From NCBI GenBank assembly GCA_002373085.1, contig DFJP01000062.1:1-6003 (forward strand): a stretch of 6,003 nt of DNA, written 5' to 3'. The notes under the pieces are model-generated. The model did no database searches, was not told the origin of the DNA, and was given only the letters and a program-made list of their open reading frames with translations. The stretch is from Caryophanales bacterium UBA3668. Lineage in GTDB: Bacteria; Bacillota_I; Bacilli_A; RFN20; CAG-826. This document shows, piece after piece, positions 1 through 5,666 of the stretch. The translations under genes were made by a program, and so were the position numbers. Numbering within the stretch: the first letter of the stretch is position 1; each line of letters opens with the position of its first letter.

Positions 1-41
1 TAATTCAATTGCCGAGTAAGTTCACTATTAAGGAATTATGA
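1..41 (+). other. Possible 3' tail of an upstream gene
   Basis: The first 40 bases are too short to prove a gene, but two frames could be the end of one. In the frame starting at base 3 the reading is IQLPSKFTIKEL followed by TGA at 39-41, which overlaps the ATG at 38 in a four-base ATGA arrangement typical of translationally coupled genes. In the frame starting at base 2 the reading is NSIAE followed by TAA at 17-19. The first option uses TTG and CCG codons and a TGA stop, which are uncommon in the rest of the window, so it is not favoured strongly. Either would place the next gene in an operon that begins left of the window. Sequence to the left would decide. Confidence 0.25.
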
Positions 42-523
42 ACGTGAAAGAAAAGAATTTATTTCTCTATTTATGCATCGCTTCTACTGTTGCATTTTTA
101 TTATGCGGATATTCCCTTATTCAATGCTTTGCTTTTGAAGGAGAAGGAATTGAATTAGGAAGTCATGTTTTAGAGATTTCTTACTTATTCCTTCACCTTA
201 TCTTATGCGCGATTATCTTCTATTTATCTTTTAGAGCAATGAAGTTTGGCTCTTTCTTTATCAAAAACGTGATGTTTGATGAAAATGGATGTCCTTCTAA
301 AGGTAAATGGATTACCGTTGGTGTATTTTTTGCTATTTCACTAACAATCTTTGTTTATTCTTTATGGCAAACTATCACTATGAATTTACCTTTAGCAAAC
401 GAATTAGGAAAGATCGTTTGGCATGACATTATGAATGCGGCATGCGTTATTTCTTTCCTTTTATCAGCGTTTTTGATTTACCCAACTTTCCCATACAATA
501 AGTCAAATAAAAACGCGGAGTAA
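38..523 (+). CDS. Hypothetical four-helix integral membrane protein, 161 aa
   Basis: I do not recognise a named family. The protein has four hydrophobic stretches at about residues 8-31, 44-67, 90-113 and 127-148. Lysines and arginines sit at the N-terminus (K4, K6), in the loop between helices 2 and 3 (R66 to K90) and in the C-terminal tail, so the positive-inside rule suggests both ends and the middle loop are cytoplasmic. It has no signal peptide, no catalytic motif and no soluble domain. Size and topology recall small DUF2975-like membrane proteins, but no diagnostic residues were recognised and the partner HTH gene is absent. AAGGA at 30-34 lies only three bases before the ATG at 38; an in-frame GTG at 44 would have a normal nine-base spacing and could be the true start, removing two residues. 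There is no obvious terminator after the TAA, so readthrough into the next gene is possible. Codon use matches the neighbours. Confidence 0.8.
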   Translation: MNVKEKNLFLYLCIASTVAFLLCGYSLIQCFAFEGEGIELGSHVLEISYLFLHLILCAIIFYLSFRAMKFGSFFIKNVMFDENGCPSKGKWITVGVFFAISLTIFVYSLWQTITMNLPLANELGKIVWHDIMNAACVISFLLSAFLIYPTFPYNKSNKNAE

Positions 524-532
524 TCAATATAT

Positions 533-561
533 TTGCATGCATCTATAAATAGATGTAAAAT
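533..561 (+). promoter_or_regulatory. Candidate promoter with an inverted repeat in its spacer
   Basis: TTGCAT (533-538) and TAAAAT (556-561) are separated by exactly 17 bases, a sigma-A-like layout giving a start near 568 and a leader of about 39 bases before the ATG at 607. The spacer holds the inverted repeat CATCTAT-AA-ATAGATG (540-555), perfect over seven base pairs per arm. It has no following T-run, so it is not a good terminator for the preceding gene; an operator for a dimeric regulator is the likelier reading. Both hexamers depart from consensus and AT-rich DNA yields such matches by chance, so this is tentative. Confidence 0.4.
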
Positions 562-606
562 AAATAATAAGAACAAATATTTTTAAAAGTAAAAGGAGGT
601 TTTTCT

Positions 607-2655
607 ATGAAAAAATCTTTACTTATCGCTTCGACTTTAGCAATGTTTCTAGGAGTTGGGGTAGCCGCTGGTGCATCTCATAATTCCTATAGAGCTCACG
701 CTATTGAAGCTGATAAAGCAGTTTATTTGTTACCTAATAATGATTGGAAATCTGATAGCGCTAGATTTGCCATGTATGCATTTAATGACACCACTTCATA
801 TTCAAACTGGTTTGATATGAGTGTTGTTCAAGGAACAAGTTATTACACTGCAACAGTTCCAACTGAAGCGGATACAATCATCTTCTGTAGAATGAATGGC
901 GCTGCTTTAGAAAACAAATGGGACAACAAATGGAACCAAACCGGAAATCTTACTGTTAGTGAAGCAGATGGTAATATCTATAACATTACTGGTTGGGATG
1001 GTGGAGAATGGAGTAAATTAACTTATCACACTTCAGATCCAACTGATGATGGAGAAGGCTATTACATTGTTGGCACTAAATCCAGTTGGGGATTTACAGG
1101 CGCTACTAAATTAGGTGCTGGTGATGATGATAATATTGCTATGTTATTAAATTATCAAACAGCCGCTAATGAAGAATTCAAGATTAGAGGATATAACGCA
1201 ACTACACATATCTCCAGATGGTATGGAGTTAACGGATCTGATAATTATGTCGCTGATGGTGCTAAAAAAGTTAATGTCTATTTAGCAAACGATGAACATT
1301 TATATGTTTCTGATGTTCCAGATGTTGCTAACGAAACTGGTTATTACCTTGTTGGCACTAAAACAAACTTTAAGTTTGAAAACGCTCCAAAATTACCAGC
1401 ATATGCTGGCGATGCTCAAGGTAATATTACAATCTTAGAAAACTACTCTGCTGTTGGTGGAGAAAAGATTAAAATCCATTATTACGATGTAGAACATAGT
1501 TCTGATAGATGGTCATTCTATGGTGGAACCGCTATCGATGGAGTTGGTGAAGCTGATGGAGATGGAAACTTTGTTTTCTCGGCAGCATGGCCAGTTGATA
1601 TTTATGTTAAAGAAGTGAATAGCGAGCTTAAGTTCTATGTTTCTAAACATACTGGTGATTTATTTAATATCGGTGTTGTTGATAGATTCTTTGAAGGAAA
1701 GGCCATGGTCAGTTTTGAAAATGGCAAGAATCAACTTGGCGCTGTTGGTAGCAAACTTGATGCCGCTGTTGTCAATAAAACTGGTTATGTCTTTAGAGGA
1801 TTCTATACTAACGTAGCCTGTACAACTGAATTTGATATGAACACTGTACTTGATGGTTCAGAAGGTCCACTACAAGCTAAATATACAAAAGTTGGCTACT
1901 ATGTCGCGGGTGACGCTACTTATACCGGTAGTGCTGATACTGCTTGGAAAGTTGATGGAGCAACAATGTTATCTAGCTCATGCGCAGATCCAAACAATAT
2001 GCTTGAAGGTTCAGTAACAATTCCTAATTCTGCAAGTGAAGAGCATCCAGTCTCTGTTAAAGCACTTGAGTATTTAGATAATGGCAAGTGGGGCGCTATC
2101 ACATATGAATTAGGCACAAATTATAGTTATGTCTCATTAGATAATGATAGTAACTTCGTATTCACCAAAGGTGGAACATTTGCAGTTTATGTCAATTATC
2201 CAGATGGAGAAGGACATATTAAAGTCTGGCTTAATGAAGGATTAGAAGCATTCTTAACCAAATTCTTAAGTGAAGTTAGTGATACATGTACTTCTATTCT
2301 TGGTGGCACTAAGACTATTGAAAACTTAAAGACAGTATGGACTGAACAAAAAGCTGCATACTTATCTCTTGGAGATAGCGAAAAAGAAAACTTCACATCT
2401 AAGACCATTAATGATGGTAAAGAAGATGGCACAAGAGTGGAACAAGTTATCGCTAAATATAAATATATTGTTACTAAATACGGCACACAAAACTTTGAAG
2501 ACTTTATTTGGGGACAATCATATAATCCAGCTTCTCAATTAGATAATGTGTTTAATCCTAATAATGACAGCACAATTATTATCGTTGTTATTGGAGCAAC
2601 CGCTGCTGTAATTGCAACAGGCTTATACTTCGCCTTTAAAAAGAAACATAACTAA
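607..2655 (+). CDS. Exported, membrane-anchored starch-binding multidomain surface protein, 682 aa
   Basis: This is probably a non-catalytic cell-surface glycan-binding protein. An excellent ribosome site, AAAGGAGGT (592-600), lies six bases before the ATG. Residues 1-22 are a Sec signal (KK, then a hydrophobic core with LGVGVAAG), with cleavage likely after RAHA (about residue 32). Residues 37-137 resemble CBM26-type starch-binding modules: VYLLPNNDW, ARFAMYAFN, a FCRMN strand, WDNKWNQT and a closing GGEW. Three beta modules follow, opening with GYYIVGTK (151), GYYLVGTK (245) and GYYVAGDA (430) and closing on strands such as VNVYLAND or FAVYVNY; this layout recalls SusE/SusF-type starch-binding domains. 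Residues about 352-427 between modules 2 and 3 resemble an InlB B/Flg_new repeat (TGYVFRGFYTN). Residues 544-630 are mostly helical, then a membrane helix (655-677) and FKKKHN end the protein. There is no LPXTG motif and no glycosidase catalytic domain. The CBM26 match is by recognition of motifs; the ligand is inferred, supported by malQ and glgB nearby. Confidence 0.85.
   Translation: MKKSLLIASTLAMFLGVGVAAGASHNSYRAHAIEADKAVYLLPNNDWKSDSARFAMYAFNDTTSYSNWFDMSVVQGTSYYTATVPTEADTIIFCRMNGAALENKWDNKWNQTGNLTVSEADGNIYNITGWDGGEWSKLTYHTSDPTDDGEGYYIVGTKSSWGFTGATKLGAGDDDNIAMLLNYQTAANEEFKIRGYNATTHISRWYGVNGSDNYVADGAKKVNVYLANDEHLYVSDVPDVANETGYYLVGTKTNFKFENAPKLPAYAGDAQGNITILENYSAVGGEKIKIHYYDVEHSSDRWSFYGGTAIDGVGEADGDGNFVFSAAWPVDIYVKEVNSELKFYVSKHTGDLFNIGVVDRFFEGKAMVSFENGKNQLGAVGSKLDAAVVNKTGYVFRGFYTNVACTTEFDMNTVLDGSEGPLQAKYTKVGYYVAGDATYTGSADTAWKVDGATMLSSSCADPNNMLEGSVTIPNSASEEHPVSVKALEYLDNGKWGAITYELGTNYSYVSLDNDSNFVFTKGGTFAVYVNYPDGEGHIKVWLNEGLEAFLTKFLSEVSDTCTSILGGTKTIENLKTVWTEQKAAYLSLGDSEKENFTSKTINDGKEDGTRVEQVIAKYKYIVTKYGTQNFEDFIWGQSYNPASQLDNVFNPNNDSTIIIVVIGATAAVIATGLYFAFKKKHN
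1057..1362 (+). repeat. Intragenic direct repeat marking duplicated beta modules
   Basis: A 24-base segment at 1057-1080 recurs at 1339-1362 with 22 of 24 bases identical; it encodes GYYIVGTK and GYYLVGTK. The copies are 282 bases (94 codons) apart, the length of one beta module. A diverged third copy opens at about 1894 (GYYVAGDA). DNA-level identity confined to this strand suggests either a rather recent module duplication or strong constraint on this segment. Confidence 0.65.
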
Positions 2656-2669
2656 TTAGTTATTTAAAC

Positions 2670-2703
2670 AAAGACCGAGGATTTCAAATTCTTGGTCTTT
2701 TTT
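2670..2703 (+). terminator. Intrinsic terminator of the 682-aa surface protein gene
   Basis: The left arm (2670-2684) and right arm (2686-2700) pair over 15 positions with two G-U pairs, starting AAAGACC and ending GGTCTTT. The innermost A-T pairs must open to make a loop around C2685. The right arm runs into six T residues (2698-2703). It lies 14 bases after the stop codon, as expected for a Rho-independent terminator. Confidence 0.88.
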
Positions 2704-2717
2704 AACCAACAAATGAT

Positions 2718-2748
2718 AAATAGTCGGGGCGTCAACCCCGGCTATTTT
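2718..2748 (+). terminator. Second, GC-rich hairpin, probable back-up terminator
   Basis: AAATAGTCGGGG (2718-2729) pairs with CCCCGGCTATTT (2736-2747) over 12 positions with one G-U pair around a six-base loop, CGTCAA. The GC-rich core stands out in AT-rich surroundings. The T-tail is short (TTTT then AATTT), so it is weaker as a classical terminator than the hairpin just upstream. The flanking A and T runs make it nearly symmetrical, so it could act on either strand or protect the 3' end. No gene converges on it here. Confidence 0.6.
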
Positions 2749-2790
2749 AATTTCATTAAAAGCAAAAATGTATTGCCTACCATATCTATT

Positions 2791-2796
2791 TATAAT
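2791..2796 (+). promoter_or_regulatory. Candidate -10 element for the 382-aa surface protein gene
   Basis: A consensus TATAAT lies at 2791-2796 in the intergenic space after two hairpins, which would give a leader of about 50 bases. No good -35 hexamer is present at 16-18 bases upstream (the sequence there is close to ATGTAT), and there is no TGn extension. A second weak -10 (TATACT, 2822-2827) also lacks a -35. Because the gene is insulated by terminators, some promoter is expected here. Confidence 0.4.
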
Positions 2797-2852
2797 AGAA
2801 TGAATCTAATTTCCATCATTTTATACTATCAGAGAGAGGAGACTCTTATTTT

Positions 2853-4001
2853 ATGAAACGAAAAGGATTGTTTATTACTATACTATCTACGATGCTCTTA
2901 GGTGTCGGTGTTTTTGCTGGTGTTTCATCCGTTAGTGAGAATGCACCGGTCGAGAAGGCTGAAGCTGCTTCCTATTCTGGTAGTGTCATCATCAAGAAAA
3001 ACGACAACAATATGAGATGGACTGGTTGTAAACTTACAGCATGGTTATTTGCAGGAAACACTGGAACGTGGGGTACTGCTGTTCAAAATACTGACACTTT
3101 ATATCAAGTTTATTCTTGGGAAGGATTAGCTTTTAATCCAACTGGGATTATTATTTTAAGAGTTGCTGATAACTGGAGCAAATATTCGGACCCATGGAAA
3201 AACCCATATTGTAGAACTGGTGACATTACACTAGATGATTTATCTGTAATTTGGATGAATGGTGATGCTTCGAGCGATGGAAACTATGGTACTTATACGG
3301 TTGATGCAGTTGTTAAAGGCGGAGCGTCTCAAGATTGGACAACACCAACTGTTAATACAAGATTATCCAACATCAAAGTTAATGAAGATGGCGTACTTGA
3401 AGCTTATGGTACAGTTACATTAGAAGCCAACACATATTTTAAAACATTGAAAGCTAATTCTACTTGGTGTGGTGCTTATAGCGCACATGATTCAATTAAA
3501 TCGAACTTTAATGGTGGCGGATCTAGTAACATTCACAACATCAAAGCAGGAACATATGAATTCTATTTTGATTACGAAGGTTGCTCAACATACATCACAG
3601 ATCCTGTTTATGCAGCCGCTGATGAATGGGCACAATATTTCTTAAGCCACGTTGGATGTGATTCAACAGGCGTTAAACTTCCAACAGGATGGTCTAATTG
3701 TGCTACTGAATATGGAAAATTAACAGGTGCATCAAAAGATTTAATTTATGGCGCTACAGCAAAACAAGATGGTTCATATATTGAAAAAGCAGTTGCTAGA
3801 TATGACCACGCGCTCGTTTCTCACCCAACACTAGATAGATTTATTAAAAATAGTAGCAACGTTTCTAGAGCGGTAAGTTCACCATTTGGAATCCCAACGG
3901 AGACAAATAATACTCAAGCAACAATTACAATAGTTGTTACAACATTGATTAGCGTTGTTGCTGTTGGTGGCTTCTTCTTATTAAAAAGAAAGGCTCGTTA
4001 A
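2853..4001 (+). CDS. Exported, membrane-anchored surface protein, probable glycan-binding, 382 aa
   Basis: This looks like a smaller relative of the preceding surface protein in plan and termini. AGAGGAG (2835-2841) sits 11 bases before the ATG. Residues 1-23 form a Sec signal with the same LGVGVxAG stretch, and cleavage is likely after KAEA (residue 38). Residues about 41-152 are a beta-rich module containing WTGCKLTAWLF, LYQVYSW and ILRVADNW. Residues about 166-250 form a second beta module ending AGTYEFYFDYEGCSTYI, like the closing strands of small carbohydrate-binding folds. Residues 253-335 are helical and resemble the same region of the upstream protein (FLSxV, then IEKAVARYD). A membrane helix (355-376) and LKRKAR end the chain. 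Six cysteines (59, 120, 206, 244, 269, 283) fall two per domain. No catalytic motif or LPXTG is visible. Sugar binding is inferred from aromatic-rich modules and the malQ/glgB context; adhesion to another ligand is equally possible. Confidence 0.75.
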   Translation: MKRKGLFITILSTMLLGVGVFAGVSSVSENAPVEKAEAASYSGSVIIKKNDNNMRWTGCKLTAWLFAGNTGTWGTAVQNTDTLYQVYSWEGLAFNPTGIIILRVADNWSKYSDPWKNPYCRTGDITLDDLSVIWMNGDASSDGNYGTYTVDAVVKGGASQDWTTPTVNTRLSNIKVNEDGVLEAYGTVTLEANTYFKTLKANSTWCGAYSAHDSIKSNFNGGGSSNIHNIKAGTYEFYFDYEGCSTYITDPVYAAADEWAQYFLSHVGCDSTGVKLPTGWSNCATEYGKLTGASKDLIYGATAKQDGSYIEKAVARYDHALVSHPTLDRFIKNSSNVSRAVSSPFGIPTETNNTQATITIVVTTLISVVAVGGFFLLKRKAR

Positions 4002-4011
4002 ATAAAGAATT

Positions 4012-4038
4012 AAGGGGATTGAAAAATCCTCTTTTCTT
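4012..4038 (+). terminator. Intrinsic terminator of the 382-aa surface protein gene
   Basis: AAGGGGATT (4012-4020) pairs with AATCCTCTT (4025-4033) over nine positions with one G-U pair, closing a GAAA loop. The stem is followed by a T-rich tail (TTTTCTT, 4032-4038). It starts 10 bases after the stop codon. Confidence 0.82.
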
Positions 4039-4055
4039 ATGGGAAATTTCCCATA
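4038..4055 (+). promoter_or_regulatory. Perfect 18-bp palindrome, candidate operator upstream of malQ
   Basis: TATGGGAAATTTCCCATA is an exact palindrome of 18 bp with no central mismatch. It ends 15 bases before the -35 of the malQ promoter and abuts the T-tail of the preceding terminator. Its position suits an activator site or an upstream repressor site. It lacks the central CG typical of LacI/CcpA operators and does not fit the cre consensus, so the regulator cannot be named. With no loop-forming centre it is a poor terminator. Confidence 0.5.
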
Positions 4056-4070
4056 TAGGAATAGTTGTTA

Positions 4071-4099
4071 TTGAAAATAAAAAATCTATGTTTTATTAT
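4071..4099 (+). promoter_or_regulatory. Sigma-A-like promoter of malQ
   Basis: TTGAAA (4071-4076) and TATTAT (4094-4099) are separated by 17 bases. Transcription would start near 4106, giving a leader of about 26 bases that includes the AAGGA ribosome site at 4116-4120. The position downstream of a terminator and the short leader fit well. Confidence 0.65.
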
Positions 4100-4131
4100 T
4101 TGAGTGTCTAACAAAAAGGATTACATATTTT

Positions 4132-5562
4132 ATGAATAAACACTTAGGTATTTTACTTGCCGTTTCTTCACTTCCTGGTAATCACGGAATCGGCGATTTT
4201 GGTGAATCTTGCTATAAGTTTATTGATTGGTTAAGTGACAACCATTATGAATATTGGCAAGTACTTCCATTAAACCCTCTTGGCCCAGGATATTCTCCAT
4301 ATATGTCTACATGTTCTAACGCTTTAGAGTTTAGATATATCTCACTAGATTTAGTGACTAAGATGGGACTTTTACCAAAGGTACCACACCATAATAGTGG
4401 TTGCACTAAAGTTGACTTCTATGATGTTGGAGAATTCAAAAGAAGAGAATTATATCTTGCCTACCGTAAATTCATCAAGAACCATAGTGAAACACTTCAC
4501 AAATTTAAAACCCTAAATCCATGGGTTAGTGACTACGCAACATTTGAAGTATTTAAAGAAATGAATGATCACAAAACATGGAATGAATGGGACATAGAAT
4601 ATTTAGATTATTTTAAAACTCATAACAAACCACCAAGAAGATATAAAACAGAAATTAACTTTGTTGTCTTCCTCCAATATTTAGCGCTTAAACAATGGAA
4701 ACGCGTTCTTAGATACGCGAGAAAGAAAAACGTTAAGATTATCTGTGATATGCCATTCTACGTTGGTTTTGATGGAGTAGAATGCTGGCTTAATAGAGAT
4801 CAATTCCAAATCGGTCCTGATAACAAGCTATTTGAGGTTGGTGGAGTTGGTCCGGATGCCTTCTCTGATGTTGGTCAATTATGGGGTACTCCTATCTATA
4901 ACTTCGATAGGATGAAACAAGACAATTATTCACTTTTAGTGAATAGAATTGGTTATCTTGCCTCATTATGTGATTATTTACGCATTGACCATTTTAGAGC
5001 TTTTGATACCTATTACGTCATTCCTGCAGGAGAAGAAACTGCTAGAAATGGTGTATGGAAGATTGGACCAAGAGAAGAATTCTTTGATGCCTTACTAAAG
5101 AAATATCCAAACATCAATTTAATCGCTGAAGATTTAGGTGATCTTAGACCAGAAGTATTAGAACTTAGAGACCACTATAATCTTCCAGGAATGTTCATTT
5201 GTGAATTCACCATCTTTGATTTAAATAACGAAAGCACTAATAGACAATTAGTCTATCCTGGAACACATGATAATGAGACACTTTACGGTTGGTTCCTTAA
5301 TCTAAATGATGAACAAAAAGAGTTCATTGCCAAAAGATTAAATGTTCCATTTGATGAGAAGTTATATGATGAGATTGTTAAATACATTTATACAATTCCT
5401 TCACTTATGACTATCTTCCAGCTTCAAGATGTGCTTAAATATGACAATAGTGCGAGAATGAATTATCCAGGAACAGTTGGAGATCCTAACTGGACATGGA
5501 AATTAGCGGATTTCTCGTTTGTTAACGAAGTTAAATATCCAGACTTTAAGTGGTTTGAATAG
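4132..5562 (+). CDS. malQ: 4-alpha-glucanotransferase (amylomaltase, GH77), 476 aa
   Basis: This cytoplasmic enzyme transfers segments of alpha-1,4-glucan between maltodextrins, releasing glucose, and so turns short maltodextrins into longer chains usable by phosphorylase. The family signature runs through the whole chain: GILLAVSSLPGNHGIGDFG at 6-24, WQVLPLNPLGPGYSPY at 42-57, CDMPFYVG at 205-212, the WGTPIYNF loop at 251-258, RIDHFRAF with the nucleophile D286, IAEDLG with the acid/base E333, PGTHDNET with the third acid D380, and ARMNYPGT near the end. All three catalytic acids are intact. The length is a little under the roughly 500 residues usual for bacterial MalQ, without an N-terminal extension. 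AAGGA at 4116-4120 is 11 bases from the ATG, and the sequence begins right at the family's N-terminal motif, so the start is secure. It has its own promoter and terminator; glgB follows as a separate unit, consistent with joint maltodextrin and glycogen metabolism. Confidence 0.97.
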   Translation: MNKHLGILLAVSSLPGNHGIGDFGESCYKFIDWLSDNHYEYWQVLPLNPLGPGYSPYMSTCSNALEFRYISLDLVTKMGLLPKVPHHNSGCTKVDFYDVGEFKRRELYLAYRKFIKNHSETLHKFKTLNPWVSDYATFEVFKEMNDHKTWNEWDIEYLDYFKTHNKPPRRYKTEINFVVFLQYLALKQWKRVLRYARKKNVKIICDMPFYVGFDGVECWLNRDQFQIGPDNKLFEVGGVGPDAFSDVGQLWGTPIYNFDRMKQDNYSLLVNRIGYLASLCDYLRIDHFRAFDTYYVIPAGEETARNGVWKIGPREEFFDALLKKYPNINLIAEDLGDLRPEVLELRDHYNLPGMFICEFTIFDLNNESTNRQLVYPGTHDNETLYGWFLNLNDEQKEFIAKRLNVPFDEKLYDEIVKYIYTIPSLMTIFQLQDVLKYDNSARMNYPGTVGDPNWTWKLADFSFVNEVKYPDFKWFE

Positions 5563-5576
5563 ATAATTAGACTATT

Positions 5577-5608
5577 AACGGATATGAATAAATATCCGTT
5601 TTTGTTTT
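5577..5608 (+). terminator. Intrinsic terminator of malQ
   Basis: AACGGATAT (5577-5585) pairs perfectly with ATATCCGTT (5592-5600) across a six-base loop, GAATAA, followed by TTTTTGTTTT (5599-5608). It begins 14 bases after the malQ stop codon. Confidence 0.9.
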
Positions 5609-5628
5609 ATTATTTTTCTAGTTACCAC

Positions 5629-5658
5629 TTAACAGAGATTTATTCATTATTGTATAAT
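5629..5658 (+). promoter_or_regulatory. Promoter of glgB, placed for a leaderless transcript
   Basis: TTAACA (5629-5634) and a consensus TATAAT (5653-5658) are separated by 18 bases. The expected transcription start is at about 5664-5667, which coincides with the glgB ATG at 5667. No Shine-Dalgarno sequence lies between the -10 element and the ATG. Confidence 0.65.
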
Positions 5659-5666
5659 GACCTTGT

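Noticed and set aside
540..555. Inverted repeat as terminator of the first gene
   Set aside because: The stem is short and AT-rich and no T-run follows on the + strand, so it does not qualify as an intrinsic terminator.
1920..2117. Open frame of 65 codons on the minus strand
   Set aside because: It lies wholly inside the 682-aa surface protein gene, has no ribosome site or promoter of its own, and its product shows no recognisable feature.
2196..2486. Open frame of 96 codons on the minus strand
   Set aside because: It is antisense to the C-terminal region of the same surface protein gene; codon use is unlike the real genes and no start signals are visible.
2835..2846. AGAG/CTCT pairing that could hide the ribosome site of the 382-aa protein
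   Set aside because: Only four base pairs can form, with part of the Shine-Dalgarno sequence in the loop; too weak to call a regulatory hairpin.
4038..4055. CcpA catabolite (cre) site or LacI-type operator
   Set aside because: The palindrome has an AAATTT centre rather than the central CG of cre/LacI-type sites, so the name is not justified.
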